64,000 nucleotides of DNA, from the NCBI RefSeq assembly GCF_000321225.1, contig NW_004451412.1:296297-360296 (forward strand), in the 5' to 3' direction. Positions 1-10,330 of the stretch are shown here, in pieces. Under the pieces are notes generated by a model, which made no database searches, was not told the DNA's origin, and was given only the letters and a program-made list of their open reading frames with translations. A program made the position numbers and the translations under genes. Each line of letters begins with the position of its first letter. Position 1 is the stretch's first letter. The stretch is from Odobenus rosmarus divergens. Its lineage: Eukaryota > Chordata > Mammalia > Carnivora > Odobenidae.

Positions 1-17
1 AGCCACCCAGGCGCCCC
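1..17 (-). mobile_element. Can-SINE, 5' head only (cut by window start)
   Basis: The first bases are the reverse complement of the conserved Can-SINE head (GGGGCGCCTGGGTGGCT). The body and tail of this minus-strand copy lie outside the window. It abuts L1 sequence and was probably inserted into it. Confidence 0.8.
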
Positions 18-1065
18 TGCTGTGGGTTTTTAATATATGACTTTTATTAAGTTGAGGTAGTTTCCTTCTATTTCTATTTGTTGAATATTTTTATCATGAA
101 AGAATATTGAGTTTTGTTAGATATTTTTTCTGTATCAATTGAGATAATCATGTGGTATTTTTCCTTCATTTTATTGATAGGACATATTACATTGATAAAT
201 TTTTGTATGTTGGACCATCCTTGCAATCCAGGGATAAATCCTACTTGGTCAAGGTGTATGTATAATCCTTTTAATATGCTGCTGAATTCTGTTTGCTAGT
301 ATTTTGGTGAAGATTTTTGCATCAGTGATTCTAAGGGATATTAGTCTGTAGTTTTCGTTTAATGTCTTTGTCTGGCTTTGGTATCAGGGTTATGCTGGCC
401 TCATAGAATGAGTTATGAAGTGTTCCCTCCTCTTCAGTTCTTTTGAAAAGTTTGAGAAGAATTGGTATTAGTTCTTTACATGTTTGGTAGAATTCACCAG
501 TGAGGCTCTCAGGTCCAGGACTCTCCTTTGTTGGGAGATTTTTGATTACTGATTCTATTTCTTTCCTTGTTCTATGTCTCTTTAGATTTTTTCTTTCTTC
601 ATGATTTAATCTTAGTAGGTTTTGTGTTTTAAGGAATTTGCCCATTTTATTTAGGTCATTGAATTTTTTGGCATACAGTTCATAGTACTCTCTTAATCCT
701 TTTCGTTTCTGTGGAATCAGTAGTAATGTCTCCACTTTCATTTCTGATTTTAGTAATTTTGGGTCTTGTCTTTTTTTCTTAGTTTACTTAGCTAAAAGTT
801 GTCAATTTTATTCATATTTTCAAAGAACCAAATTTTTTTTTTTGGTTTCATTGATTTTTTTTCAAATTTTCTGTTCTCCATTTCATTTATCTCTGCTCTA
901 ATTTTTATTTTCTACCTTCTGGTAGCTTTGGGTTTAGTTTGTTCTTTTTCTAGTTCCTTAAGTTGTAAATTAAGTTGTCGATTTGAACGCTTTCTTGTTT
1001 TTTAATGTAAGTGTTTATAGCTATAAATTTCTGTACCCCATAAGTTTTGGTGTCTTGTGTTATAT
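18..1065 (-). mobile_element. LINE-1 fragment, ORF2 reverse-transcriptase part
   Basis: The minus strand encodes a decayed piece of L1 ORF2, the endonuclease/reverse-transcriptase protein of LINE-1. The longest intact stretch is the 136-residue frame at 331-741, with recognisable L1 words such as LPTKESPGPESLTGEFYQ and [12 protein letters not shown], the start of the RT domain. The flanking sequence continues in other frames with stops. Similarity fades at about 1065, after the block reading 'cataagttttggtgt', so the copy is truncated on its 5' side or ends in a rearrangement. It is non-functional. An old L1M-type copy is likely; the subfamily is not resolved. Confidence 0.9.
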
Positions 1066-1764
1066 TTCAGAGTTTTATTGCACTGAGTAATGTTTCAGTA
1101 TAAGACAATGAGCCATTTCTGTACCTAGCCTCAGGTTTTTGAGTCTTGCAGTATTTTTTGGACTCCTTCCTTCAGCCACGACAAATGTGTTAGCATCTGT
1201 CTTAGAGCTAAGAATAGTTTAATATAAATTCCATAGCACCCACCATACTTACAACAAGAGAAGAAATAAATAAGGACTTTCCCATTCCCAGTGGATTGAA
1301 ACTTCCAGACCCTGACTTTAGCAGATCTCATTTCCTGAACATCTCTAAATATCTCTGCACTGTGTACAGGGTAGAAACAATATATTTAGGCAATCAGGAT
1401 TCAGGATTGAGCTATGAACTCGTAGGACATCTTATTCTACCTCCCAGCATGCTATGGACTTCTTGCTCTAAATCCGACAGACTGGAGCTCCCTTCTCTGA
1501 CTATAGTCTTCTTGCCTTTCAAATCTTTCTCAGGTATTTCAGTTCCCTTAAGGTCTCAGTTCTTCTAACAGACACTTTTTTTGAGTGCCTGCTGTGTTGG
1601 CATTTGGTAGGTGCTGCATAATAATAACTTACATTAGAGTGACCTGACTTGAGAGGAGTAAGGGTGTCCTCACCCTCATGGAATCCATTTAGAAGGTTAT
1701 TCATAGCTTGTACTGGAGGGATCGTGGAGGGATAGTGATGGAGAAGTGTTAGGTTCTGGGTATG
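1066..1764. other. Non-repetitive stretch, no gene seen
   Basis: About 0.7 kb with no coding signature on either strand. The short frames here lack codon structure or a known domain. Near 1590-1625 a weak resemblance to the 3' end of L2 or MIR is possible but too diverged to call. Confidence 0.5.
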
Positions 1765-2041
1765 TTTTGGAGGGAGCGGACACGGAGAGACACAAGGGAG
1801 AAGGCCAGATGAAGATGGAGGTGGTGATTAGAGTTGTGCCGCCGCATGCGCAGGAATGCTGTGGTAAGAAGCTGGAAGAGGCCAAGAAGGATCCTCCCCT
1901 GGAGCCTTTGGAGGAAGCATGGCGCAGCTGCCATCTTGATTTCACACTTCTGGCTTCCAGAACTGTGAGAGAATAAGTTTCTGTTGTTTTAAACCACCAA
2001 GTTTGTGGAAATTTGTTATGGCAGCCTTAGGAGACTAAGAC
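1765..2041 (+). mobile_element. MLT1-type LTR (ERVL-MaLR), 3' part
   Basis: The 3' two thirds of a mammalian-wide MaLR LTR. It has the typical 'cttccagaactgtgagagaataa' block split by substitutions, then 'gttttaaaccaccaagtttg' and the end 'ggagactaagacag'. The LTR lacks its 5' portion and carries no internal retroviral sequence. It sits beside L2 sequence that continues on its right, which suggests insertion into the older L2. Confidence 0.8.
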
Positions 2042-2450
2042 AGGTGCCTGTTAGACATCAATGTCGTGATGTTAATGTGACAAATGAGTTTGAACTCCAG
2101 GGAAGAGATCTGGGCTGGAGATATAGAATTGCTAGTCTTTAGTATAGAGCTGATGTTTAAAGTGATGAGAGTAGGGGTGCCTGGTTGGTTCAGTCGGTGG
2201 ATCAATGAACTCTTGATCTCAGGGTTGTGAGTTTGAGACCCACGTTGGGTGTGGAGATGACTTAAAAATAAAATCTTAAAAAGAAAAATAAAGTAGTGAA
2301 AATAGATGAGACCCCCCAGGGAAAAGTGTCTCGAGAGAGTAGGTCCAAGAACTGAGCCCCAGGATGCTTCTATGTTTAGAGGTTGGGCAGGTGAAGAGGA
2401 TTTAGGAAGACTAGCTGATGAGGTCCTTCAGGCAGAAGTGTCGGGGGAAG
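2042..2450 (-). mobile_element. LINE-2 (L2) fragment, reverse-transcriptase region
   Basis: Bases 2090-2173 and 2290-2450 align in order with the L2 reverse-transcriptase region read on the minus strand (blocks 'agagatctgggctggagat', 'aactgagccccaggatgc', 'gtttagaggttgggcaggtg'). The same blocks recur in the larger copy at 26003-27640. The copy is split by a Can-SINE and carries many stops. Confidence 0.75.
2174..2289 (+). mobile_element. Can-SINE, short type
   Basis: A short Can-SINE with head GGGGTGCCTGGTTGGTTCAG and the body 'acgttgggtgtggagatgac' followed by an A-rich tail, the class lacking the long CT-rich body. It is inserted in an L2. The flanking duplication is diverged (near 2159-2173 and 2290-2303). 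Confidence 0.85.
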
Positions 2451-2809
2451 CTCTGACTCTTTATCCCTTTCTGAGTACCAAGGGGAAAAATGATGTATTG
2501 CATTAGAGACCTCCTACTTTTAAGGTGCTCGGGAAGCTTTTGTGCTATACTAACCTCAGATACCTCCCACCAGGGAACATTTTATATCATGAGAGGAAGA
2601 AAGGAGAGGGAGGACCCTTAATCCTGCTCAAGAAGGAGCTTGAGTAGAAAGTTGCCAGAATACTGCTGGAGCAGCAGGAAAGCTGTGTCTTTGGTCCCTC
2701 TCCTCCTACTCCAAAAGAATGTACCCGATCAAAGGGTGAATTAGAATCAATTAGAGAGATAGACTCTTTCCAAGTAGTCAAAGCAGGTTGAGACTAGAAG
2801 GGGCTTAAT

Positions 2810-2975
2810 TAATGTGGTAATGTGTGTATGAGCTCAGCATACAGCTTGACATATAATGGGTAAGCAACTTATGAAACTATTATTAATTGTTATTTTTTAA
2901 TACTAAACTTCCATTTTGCAGATAAGGAAGTTGAGACTCAGATGTTCAGGAACCAACAGTGACTCCCTTAATCTA
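2810..2975. mobile_element. Two MIR fragments in opposite orientation
   Basis: Bases 2810-2900 resemble the 3' end of a plus-strand MIR (cacatagtaag-like block, then a TTATT run). Bases 2901-2975 show the reverse-complement MIR core 'ccattttgcagataaggaa'. Both are diverged. Confidence 0.55.
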
Positions 2976-3425
2976 CACAGAAAGGAGAAATTAGCAAAGA
3001 GTCCTTAGCTTGGCATCCGAGGCCCTCTGCTTTCTGGTTACAACTCCATTTCTGTTCCAACTCCTCACCCACTGCTCTCTCCTCACCCTCGACTGTGCGT
3101 CCAGTCACCTCCCTCCCCTCTGTGCGCATGTCCTTTCCTCTTGATTCCATGCCTTCAATCCTTTCCACTTTGCCTGCAATCGCTTCCACTTCCTCTCTCC
3201 CTCTCCAGTTCCTTGCCCAGTTTCACAGCTCTAACAACACCTGTGAATTCTTTCCTGACATACCTAGCCATCCTACTCTCTTCGTTTTCAAAATTCTCTA
3301 GCAGGATTCCCTGGACGCTGCCTGGATGCTGCTTAGCTTCTAGTCCCTCATACCTCTCCTGCAGACATTTCCAGCCTGTGTTGCAGAGCAGAGCTTGCTG
3401 GGTAAATCCTGAGGGAAGCAGCCCA
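2976..3425. other. Pyrimidine-rich unique sequence
   Basis: A CT-rich stretch without a recognised repeat or gene. Long frames on both strands (for example 3141-3611 plus and 3155-3634 minus) come from base composition and from the adjacent TG repeat. They show no domain. Confidence 0.5.
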
Positions 3426-3475
3426 GTGTGTGTGCGTGTGTGTGTGTGTGTGTACATGTACATGTGTGTGTTTGT
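3426..3475. repeat. (TG)n microsatellite
   Basis: Interrupted TG/TACATG dinucleotide tract. Likely polymorphic. Confidence 0.95.
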
Positions 3476-4091
3476 GTACCTTTGGGCTCTTGAGGAGACG
3501 AGAACTGTCTTTTCTTCTTGGCAACCCCTCTGCAAATGCCCTGAAAACAGAAGTTGTGTGCTGCATCTGACACAGCTTGTACGCCATTTGCCATCAATTA
3601 TTACCTTGTAAAAAGACCTTGTGAGGCCTTTCATAGTATTATTATGAATTGAAATAGCTAGTGTAATAGCCCTATTTGAATGGACAGCTTCTAAGAATCA
3701 AATAGATTTCTTCTTTTGGTAAGACTCTTATTCTCCTAAAATTTTTGCACTAGGATAAACTTAGGGTAACCCAGAAAAAGAAAAACTTGATTCCTTGCAG
3801 GAAGATACGGATTAACTGTGATGTGCCCACAGTAACCAGAGTCTTTTCAGATGGATGCTTTCTTGCTTCAAGGGCAGACTAACACCACAGGTTCCTTGGT
3901 AACAATAATGACAGATCAGTCATATTTACCTTTACTCCTCTGTCTAAAATTGTATTTACCTTGTCAATAGATGATCTAAGTTGTTTTCCTCTACCTTAAT
4001 ATGTGATTGTAACAGTTACTCTTAGTGCAGGTTGCATTTATTTTTTTAATTCTTATAAAAGTTTCAGAATTGGGATGTATTAAGTCCAGAT
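3476..4091. other. Non-repetitive stretch, no gene seen
   Basis: About 0.6 kb of AT-rich sequence with no recognisable repeat, RNA gene or coding frame. Confidence 0.5.
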
Positions 4092-4105
4092 AAAGTATGA
4101 ACTCT

Positions 4106-4300
4106 CGGGGCACGTGGGTGGCTCAGTTGGTTGGGCGTCTGCCTTTGGCTCGGGTCATGATCCTGGAGTCCTGAATCGAGTCCCACATCAGGCTCCCTGC
4201 TCAGCAGGGAGACTGCTTCTCCCCCTGCCTTTGCTCCTTCCCCCGCTTGTTCTCTCTCTCTCTCTCTCTCTCAAATAAATGAATAAAATCTTAAAAAAAA
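4106..4300 (+). mobile_element. Can-SINE with 14-bp target duplication
   Basis: Full-length copy: tRNA-Lys-like head, body containing 'gatcctggagtcctg', (TC)n tract and A-rich tail. It is flanked by the perfect duplication AAAGTATGAACTCT at 4092-4105 and 4301-4314, the mark of L1-driven target-primed insertion. Confidence 0.95.
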
Positions 4301-4314
4301 AAAGTATGAACTCT

Positions 4315-4677
4315 GACTAAGGAACATAATATAAGAAACATAAATTATGCTTCTGTTTGTACTTTCACTTTCATAAGTTATTTTTATTTAAGGCTTTCTA
4401 TCTTGTGTACCTTAAAGGTGTTCATTTAAACTCTGAGTACTCGAATGGATATTTTATATTGGCTAGCATAGCACAGTTGTATTCCCTCACAATTTTTAAC
4501 TTGAAGGTAATTCATTTGAAGTTGTTGACAGTAATGAATGATGATTTATGGAAATGAAGACTTACTTGCTTTAATGTCAGTGATGCTTCATGTCTGGTAA
4601 CAAGCAAGAGCAGAAAAGAAAATCTGCTTATGTTCCATCATGTAATTTCTACTTTTATCCCTTTAAAAAAAACCTCA
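4315..4677. other. Non-repetitive stretch, no gene seen
   Basis: AT-rich. The 66-residue open frame at 4357-4557 has no recognisable domain and is probably fortuitous. Confidence 0.5.
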
Positions 4678-4714
4678 GCTTTTAAAGATTTAATTCACAT
4701 ACCATAACATTTAC

Positions 4715-4914
4715 TCTTATTTTTTTTAATTTTGGGGGGAGGGGAGAGAGAGAGAGTGCATGAAGGGGGTGAGGGGGGCAGAGGGAAAGAGAATCTTAAG
4801 CAGGTTCCACACCCAGCTTGGAGCCCAACAAGGGGCTCAATCTCATGACCCTGAGATCATGACCTGAGTCAAACCAAGAGTTAGACACTTAACTAACAGC
4901 CACCCAGGTGCCCC
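4715..4914 (-). mobile_element. Can-SINE nested in L1
   Basis: Minus-strand copy ending in the head complement GCCACCCAGGTGCCCC. Near-duplicated flanks TAACATTTAC (4705-4714) and TAACATTCAC (4915-4924) mark the insertion site inside the L1 3' UTR. Confidence 0.92.
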
Positions 4915-5955
4915 TAACATTCACCTTTTAAAGAGCACAATTCAGTGGTTTTCAGTATGTTTGCAGACTTGTGTGGCTATTATCACTATCTAATTCCAGA
5001 ATATCTTCATCACCAAACAGAAACCTTTGGCAGTCATCCCTCGTTACTCTGTCCCTGCAGCCCCTGGCAACCACCAGTTTACTGTCTGTCTCTGGATTTG
5101 CCTATTCTGGACATTTCATACTACTGGTTTCTTTCACTTAGCATAATATTTTCAAGGTTTATCCATATTGTAGCAAAAGTCAGTGATCCATTCTGTTTTA
5201 TTGCTGAATATTATTCCATCATGTGCATATACTACATTCTATTTATCTGTTTACCAGTTGGCAGATATTTGGATTGTTTCCACTGTCTAGGTATTACAAA
5301 TAATGATGCAGTTAACATTTGTGTACAGGTTTTGTATAGGCATATATTTTCTGTCTCTTGGGAATATTCCTGAGAGTCAGTTCCTGGATCATATGATTAA
5401 CCATGTTTAATGTTTTGAAGAACTACCTGACTTCTTTCCATAGTGGCTGTACCATTTTACATTCTTCCTAGTGGTATGTGAAGGTTCTGATTTCTCTACA
5501 TCCTTGTTAATGGTAATTAGTATTGGTCTTTTTAATTATGACCATCCTAGTGGCTATGAAGTGGTATCTCAGTGCTTTTCATTTGTATTTCCCTGATGGC
5601 TAATGATGCTGAGCATCTTTTGATAACTTGTATATCTTTTTTGGAGAAATGTCTATTGAGATTCTTTAGCAATTTTATGTTTGGTTTTTCAAAAATTATT
5701 TCATAAGAGTTCTTTATTCTAGATATAAGTCCTTTGACAGATGATTTGTAAATATTTTCTTCCAAGCTGTAGGTTGTCTTCTCATTTTCCTGATGGTGTC
5801 CTTTGAAGCACAAAATTTTAAATTGTGATGTATTTCAATTTCTCTATTTTTTATTTTGTTATTTGTGTTTTTGGTGTCATAGTTATGAAAGCATTGCCTA
5901 ATTGTGACCAGAAAGATTTGTTCCTATGTTTTCTTCTAAGAACTATATAGTTTTA

Positions 5956-6158
5956 GGGGCACCTGGGTGGCATAGTCGTTGAGTGTCTGCCTTCGGCTCA
6001 GGTCACAATCCCAGCTGGGGTCCTGGGATCGAGCCCCGCATTGGGCTCCCTGCTCCACAGGAAGCCTGCTTCTCCTTCTCCCACTCCCCCTGCTTGTGTT
6101 CCCTCTCTCGCTGTGTCTCTCTGTGTCAAATAAATAAATAAAATCTTTAAAAAAAAAG
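5956..6158 (+). mobile_element. Can-SINE nested in L1, arctoid-type body
   Basis: Full copy with the body 'ctgctccacaggaagcctgc' and tail 'gtgtcaaataaataaataaa'. It is flanked by the perfect 16-bp duplication GAACTATATAGTTTTA (5940-5955, 6159-6174). It interrupts the L1 ORF2 remnant. Confidence 0.95.
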
Positions 6159-6445
6159 GAACTATATAGTTTTAGCTTTTACCTTTAGGTCTTCAATCCA
6201 CTCTTGTTAATTTTTGTGTGTGGTATAAGGAAGGGCTTCGACTTTATTCTTTTGCATGTGGATATGCAGTTGTCTGGCACCATTCGTTGAAAAGATTATT
6301 CTTTTCCTCAGTGAATTATCTTGACACCATGGTTGAAAATCAGTTGACCATAAATGTGAGGGTTTATTTCTAGACTGTCAATTCCATTCCAGTGTTCTGT
6401 ATGTTTATTCTTATGTCAGGGCCACACTGTCTTGATTAATGTGAC

Positions 6446-6718
6446 TTACTCCTCTCCTTTTAATACTCACATTACAAAAAGGGGCATTTATGTTGTGTAC
6501 ATTGGAGTTGTCTATTATTGGATTAGATGATAAAGTTTGTGGGAAAGGCGTGAAACAAACACAGGTGCTATTACCCTTACAAATACTTAGGAAGGTGCAA
6601 TGTTGGAAATCAAGTGCCATTTTTCATTGGTCCAAACCAGGCAGTTTTTTTACCTAGCTGTTTCCTTAGTTGAGCACCAGCTGAAGGAATTGGCTTCCAT
6701 TTAGGGGCTCTACTGTTT
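6446..6718. other. Short non-repetitive stretch
   Basis: No repeat, RNA or coding signal recognised. Confidence 0.5.
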
Positions 6719-6736
6719 GAAAAATCCTTACCTTTA

Positions 6737-6955
6737 GGGACGCCTGGGTGGCTCAATCAGTTAAGCGTCTGACTCTTGATTTCAGCTCAGATCATGGTCT
6801 CAGGGTTGTGAGATGGAGCCCTTGGGCTCCTAGCTCATCAGGGAGTCCGCTGGAGATTTTCTCTTCCTCTCTCTTTGCCCCTCCCCGCCCCCCCACTTGG
6901 GCGCTCTCTCTCTCTCTCTCTCTCAAATAAATAAATAAATCTTAAAAAAAAAATA
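6737..6955 (+). mobile_element. Can-SINE, older copy
   Basis: Head GGGACGCCTGGGTGGCTCAA, (TC)n tract and AATAAATAAAT tail. The flanks 6719-6736 and 6956-6973 match at 14 of 18 bases, an eroded target duplication consistent with an older insertion. Confidence 0.93.
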
Positions 6956-7104
6956 GAAAAGTGCCTCCCTTTAAGAAGCACTAGAATTTCAGTACACATA
7001 GAAATTGGGTCCCAGGCAGATTGCCATCTCCTTTCCCAAGCCCTCACTGTACATACATACTCATGGACTGGTTGGCTGGCTGAATTGATGACGTGACCCG
7101 TTTC

Positions 7105-7240
7105 AGTTGTTTCTTTCTCCCCTCTCTTCTGTTCTCCCTTTGCCTTCTGCCTATCTCTACTTCCCCCTCCTTCTTTACCTTTCCTTCTTCTTCTCCTTTT
7201 TTTCCTTCGGTCCCCTCCCCCCTCCCCCCAGCCCACCTTG
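7105..7240. repeat. Polypyrimidine tract
   Basis: About 135 bases of nearly pure C/T on the plus strand (TTCTTCTTCTCC, CCTCCCCCCTCCCCCC), mirror-like in places. It explains the long lysine/arginine-rich and serine/proline-rich shadow frames here. Confidence 0.85.
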
Positions 7241-7454
7241 CTGGATTTCTGAATCTTCATATGGCAGTGATGTGACTTATTATAACCCCAAATTAAAATG
7301 TATACAAAATGAGCCAACTCTATCTCTTATGATCTTAGCAGTTAAAGTAACTCTTTGGCAAGCAGTCAAACTTTAGGCCATAGTAAATACTTTTGAGGGT
7401 TTCACTGCTGGTGGCTAGGCAGTGGAAGTGATGTTTTAACGATCTAATACTCTT

Positions 7455-7560
7455 TTTTTTTTTAAGATTTTATTTTTAAGTAATCTCTGCACCCAACATG
7501 GGACTTGAACTCACAACCCCGAGATCAAGAGCTTACCTACTGAGCCAGCCAGGTGCCCCA
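7455..7560 (-). mobile_element. Can-SINE, short type
   Basis: Short minus-strand copy (T-run, 'aagtaatctctgcacccaac', head complement CAGCCAGGTGCCCC). The flanks TATCTAGTACTCTT (7563-7576) and GATCTAATACTCTT (7441-7454) form an eroded duplication. Confidence 0.9.
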
Positions 7561-7576
7561 ACTATCTAGTACTCTT

Positions 7577-7956
7577 AAAGAAATAAACCCTAAGACTTGA
7601 AAACACACCATTAGCCAATGTGTTGGGGTTGCCCGCCCTTCTCCAGTACCACACACTTCTCTCGGTCTGCCTTTGGGTGACTTCTTTCCCAATGAATGAC
7701 CTTGTTCATTTATCTTGATTTCACCAAGATGAGGCTCTTTTGAGAGGGGTAGGGTGGGGGCAGGAGAGTGCACAATGTGACCCCTAAATGCAGCCTTCAG
7801 GAATAACTATTAAGCAGTTTTCCATAGTTTAACATTTTTCTAGAGTTTAATTCCATTCCATCAACATTTATTGTGCCAGCATCAGATTACCAAGATTTTC
7901 AAGAAGATCACTGGCCAGTGGGAGAAGGAAGAACAAATAGATAACAATAATAATAA
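7577..7956. other. Non-repetitive stretch, no gene seen
   Basis: The minus-strand frame at 7537-7773 partly overlaps a SINE and matches no family I know. No other signal. Confidence 0.45.
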
Positions 7957-8608
7957 AAAACAGTATGGAGATTCCTCAAAAAGTTAAAAATAGGACTACC
8001 CTATGACCCAGGAGTTGCACTACTATGTATTTATCAAAAGGATACAAACATAGTGATCCGAAGGGGCACCTGTACCCCAATGTTTATAGCAGCAATGTCC
8101 ACAATAGCCAGACTATGGAAAGAGCCCAGACATCCATCTACAGATGAATGGATAAAGAAGAGGCAGTTTATATATACTGTGGAATATTACTCAGCCATAA
8201 AAAAGAGTGAACTCTTGCCATTTGCAAGGATGTGGATGTGAATGGAGCTAGAGAGTATTATGCTAAGTGAAATAAGTCAGTCAGTCAGAGAATGTTAAAT
8301 GCAATATGATTTCATTCATATGTGGAATTTAAGAAACAAAATAGATAAACATAGGGGAAGGGAAGGAAAAATAAGATAAAACCAGAGAGGGAGACAAACC
8401 ATAAGGGACTCTTAACTATAGGGAACAAACTGAGGGTTTTGGGGGGGAGGGGGAGGGGGAATGGAGTAACAGGGTGATGGGTATTAAGGAGTGAGCTTGA
8501 TGTACTGAGCACTGGGTGTTATATGCACTGATGAATCACTAAATTCTACCCCTGAAACTAATAATACACTATATGTTAACTAACTTGAATTTAAATAAAA
8601 TCTAAAAA
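7957..8608 (+). mobile_element. Carnivore LINE-1 3' end (5' truncated)
   Basis: The end of ORF2 followed by the 3' UTR of a carnivore-lineage L1. The frame at 8053-8241 contains YTVEYYSAIKKSE, the conserved C-terminal L1 ORF2 segment. The 3' UTR has a G-rich run (8430-8460), 'gcactgggtgttatatgcac' and the end 'ttgaatttaaataaaatct' before an A-rich tail. It is younger and less diverged than the other L1 pieces in the window, but 5' truncated and inactive. Confidence 0.92.
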
Positions 8609-8879
8609 AAATAGTTTGTTTATTTTTCTGATTAAAAGAAGATAACCTAATCATTATAAAAAAAAATGTATGAAGCTCAGAAAAGTTTTAAAAAAGTAAA
8701 ACATGCATTCTCAGCAAGGGTGATGTTGCCTCCAACGGGACAAAACATGTTTTCTTTGAGGTTGAGGGACTAAAATCTTAGATATAACGGTGGTTTGTGG
8801 CCCTCTAAAGGGTCAGGTATTTAAATTCTATGGGGGAAGGATAGTTAGGAGAAAATGTCTAAAAAGGCTCATGGCTGGT
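8609..8879. other. Short non-repetitive stretch
   Basis: AT-rich, no confident repeat or gene. A weak MER-like resemblance around 8715-8755 could not be confirmed. Confidence 0.4.
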
Positions 8880-9088
8880 GGGGGAGCGCTTCCTCCTCAA
8901 ATTCATACGTTGAAATCCTGACCTCTAATGCCTCAGAATGTTACTGTATTTGGAGACAGAGCCTTATAGAGGTAATTAAATCAAAAATGAGGTCCTTAGG
9001 AGGGTTCCTAATTCAATATGACTGGTGTCTTTTTTAGAAGAAGAAATGAGAACAGAAACAAAATGGAAGACCATGTGAAGGCACTCGT
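8880..9088 (+). mobile_element. MLT1-type LTR (ERVL-MaLR), 5' part
   Basis: Typical MaLR LTR blocks in order: 'cctcaaattcatacgttgaa', 'gtatttggagacagagcctt', 'gaggtaattaaat', 'caatatgactggtgtctt', 'gaccatgtgaagg'. Only the 5' half is present. No internal retroviral sequence follows. Confidence 0.85.
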
Positions 9089-9269
9089 CTTCAGTAAATT
9101 GTATGCTCCATGTGAGCGGAGGCCTTTCTTATTCACCGTTCAGTTTTATAATCTTACTAATAAGTACCATTCACAAAGGAATTCATCCTTCCGTATCAAT
9201 ATCCAATTTGAACTTCAAAATTGCTCTATACGATGATTAGGTATTAAGATTCCTATAATATAGATGCAT

Positions 9270-9562
9270 CTGGGCCTTTATCTTGTCATTCCCTCTGCCT
9301 AGAAAGACACTTTCCTACACCTGCCCCTTTTCTCTTAAAATCTTTCGGGACCTAGCTTCCTCCAGGAGTCTTTCGTCGACCCTCCAACACGTGTCCTTAG
9401 CACTCAGTATTTCCTACCATGGTGCCAACAATACAGGGTTGTGATTGCCTGTTTATTATCTATTTCCTCTGCCAGACTGGCCTCCTGTGAGTGGGAACTC
9501 TTGTCTTCCATCATGTATTTCCGGCATCCAGCAGAATGCCAGGATATTTTGTTGATTGATGA
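9270..9562 (+). mobile_element. LINE-2 3' end
   Basis: Plus-strand L2 3' region: 'cattccctctgcctagaa', a cysteine/leucine-codon-rich decayed stretch, then 'gtgagtgggaactcttgtc' and 'cagcagaatgccaggatatt', ending near the TTGATTGATGAA tail. A further weak L2-like piece lies at about 9091-9130. Confidence 0.75.
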
Positions 9563-9756
9563 ATCAGATCATAGAGCTAATAACTTGAACTTAGTTTGTT
9601 TAGCATCTAAATTTGGTTCTTTCTCAACAGTACCATGCTGCTCTAATAATTCATTTGAGTTATTTGTCATAATGGATGTGGTTTTATGTCTGAATACAGA
9701 GGAATGCTGGTGGGTTCTGTCCTCTGCACTATGCTAGAGGCCTCTCTCACACTCTG

Positions 9757-9796
9757 ACAGTGTGTGGGGTGTGTGTGTGTGTGTGTGTGTGTGTGA
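9757..9796. repeat. (GT)n microsatellite
   Basis: About 20 GT units with one interruption near the start. Confidence 0.97.
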
Positions 9797-10009
9797 TGGG
9801 AATAAAGTACACCTTGACTTGTTTCGTACCACAGTGAGAAAGCCTCCTGGAAGTCCTTTTATAGTTTTTCAGTAACCTCTTATTAGAGATTGTGATGCAA
9901 ACAGATTCTCCCCTCTTCCAGCAGTTGCTAGAGATGGGTATTGACACTATTTATGGTGTAACACGAAGTTAACAAAGCTGAATTCATATTATATGTACAC
10001 CTGGGTCTT

Positions 10010-10330
10010 AATTGTTTCATTTCTTTTTTTCACATAGACTTCCATGGTGTTAGGTCCTGGGATACAACGGTGAATAGGAAAGGCCTCCACTCACATGGAA
10101 CATACAATTTATTAAAGGGTAGTTATGAAAACAGATGAATTCTACCGCAGTGGGGTAGTGCTGTAGCAGAGATAGGGACAGAATGCTGTGAGGCCTGATG
10201 GGCTCGGCAGCTGCTCTTCCCTGGGGGGTATTTTGGGAAGTCATCATTTATGAGCTGGGTTTTGAAAGGAGAGTAGGAATTTGTCAGATGAAAAGAGGGA
10301 AAGAAATATACAAAGGCATGAATCTATGGA
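10010..10330 (-). mobile_element. LINE-2 3' region
   Basis: Reverse-complement L2 3' end: 'gttaggtcctgggatacaac', 'acatggaacatacaattta', then 'gagctgggttttgaaaggag' and 'caaaggcatgaa'. Diverged and interrupted. Confidence 0.7.

Larger units (their letters stand above)
4678..6445 (-). mobile_element. LINE-1 3' end, split by two Can-SINEs
   Basis: A minus-strand old L1. Its 3' UTR lies at the left (from about 4678, 'aattcacataccataacat', resuming after the SINE with 'ttttaaagagcacaattcag'). The C-terminal part of ORF2 follows. The frame at 5547-5813 contains CSASLAIREIQMKSTEIPLH, the conserved end of L1 ORF2, and NLNRHFSKKDIQ just before it. Going right it continues into more N-terminal ORF2 sequence to about 6445. 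Two Can-SINEs (4715-4914 minus, 5956-6158 plus) were inserted later, so the L1 is the older element. It is non-functional. Confidence 0.9.

Noticed and set aside
331..741. 136-residue frame with clear reverse-transcriptase similarity
   Set aside because: Real L1 ORF2 homology but a decayed fragment, so listed as a mobile element and not as a gene.
3141..3634. 156- and 159-residue frames on opposite strands
   Set aside because: Both run through a TG microsatellite (VCVCVYMYMC, HTHTHTR) and CT-rich DNA. Mutually overlapping shadows, no domain.
6838..7317. 159-residue minus frame rich in K/R/E
   Set aside because: Made of a Can-SINE complement plus the complement of the polypyrimidine tract.
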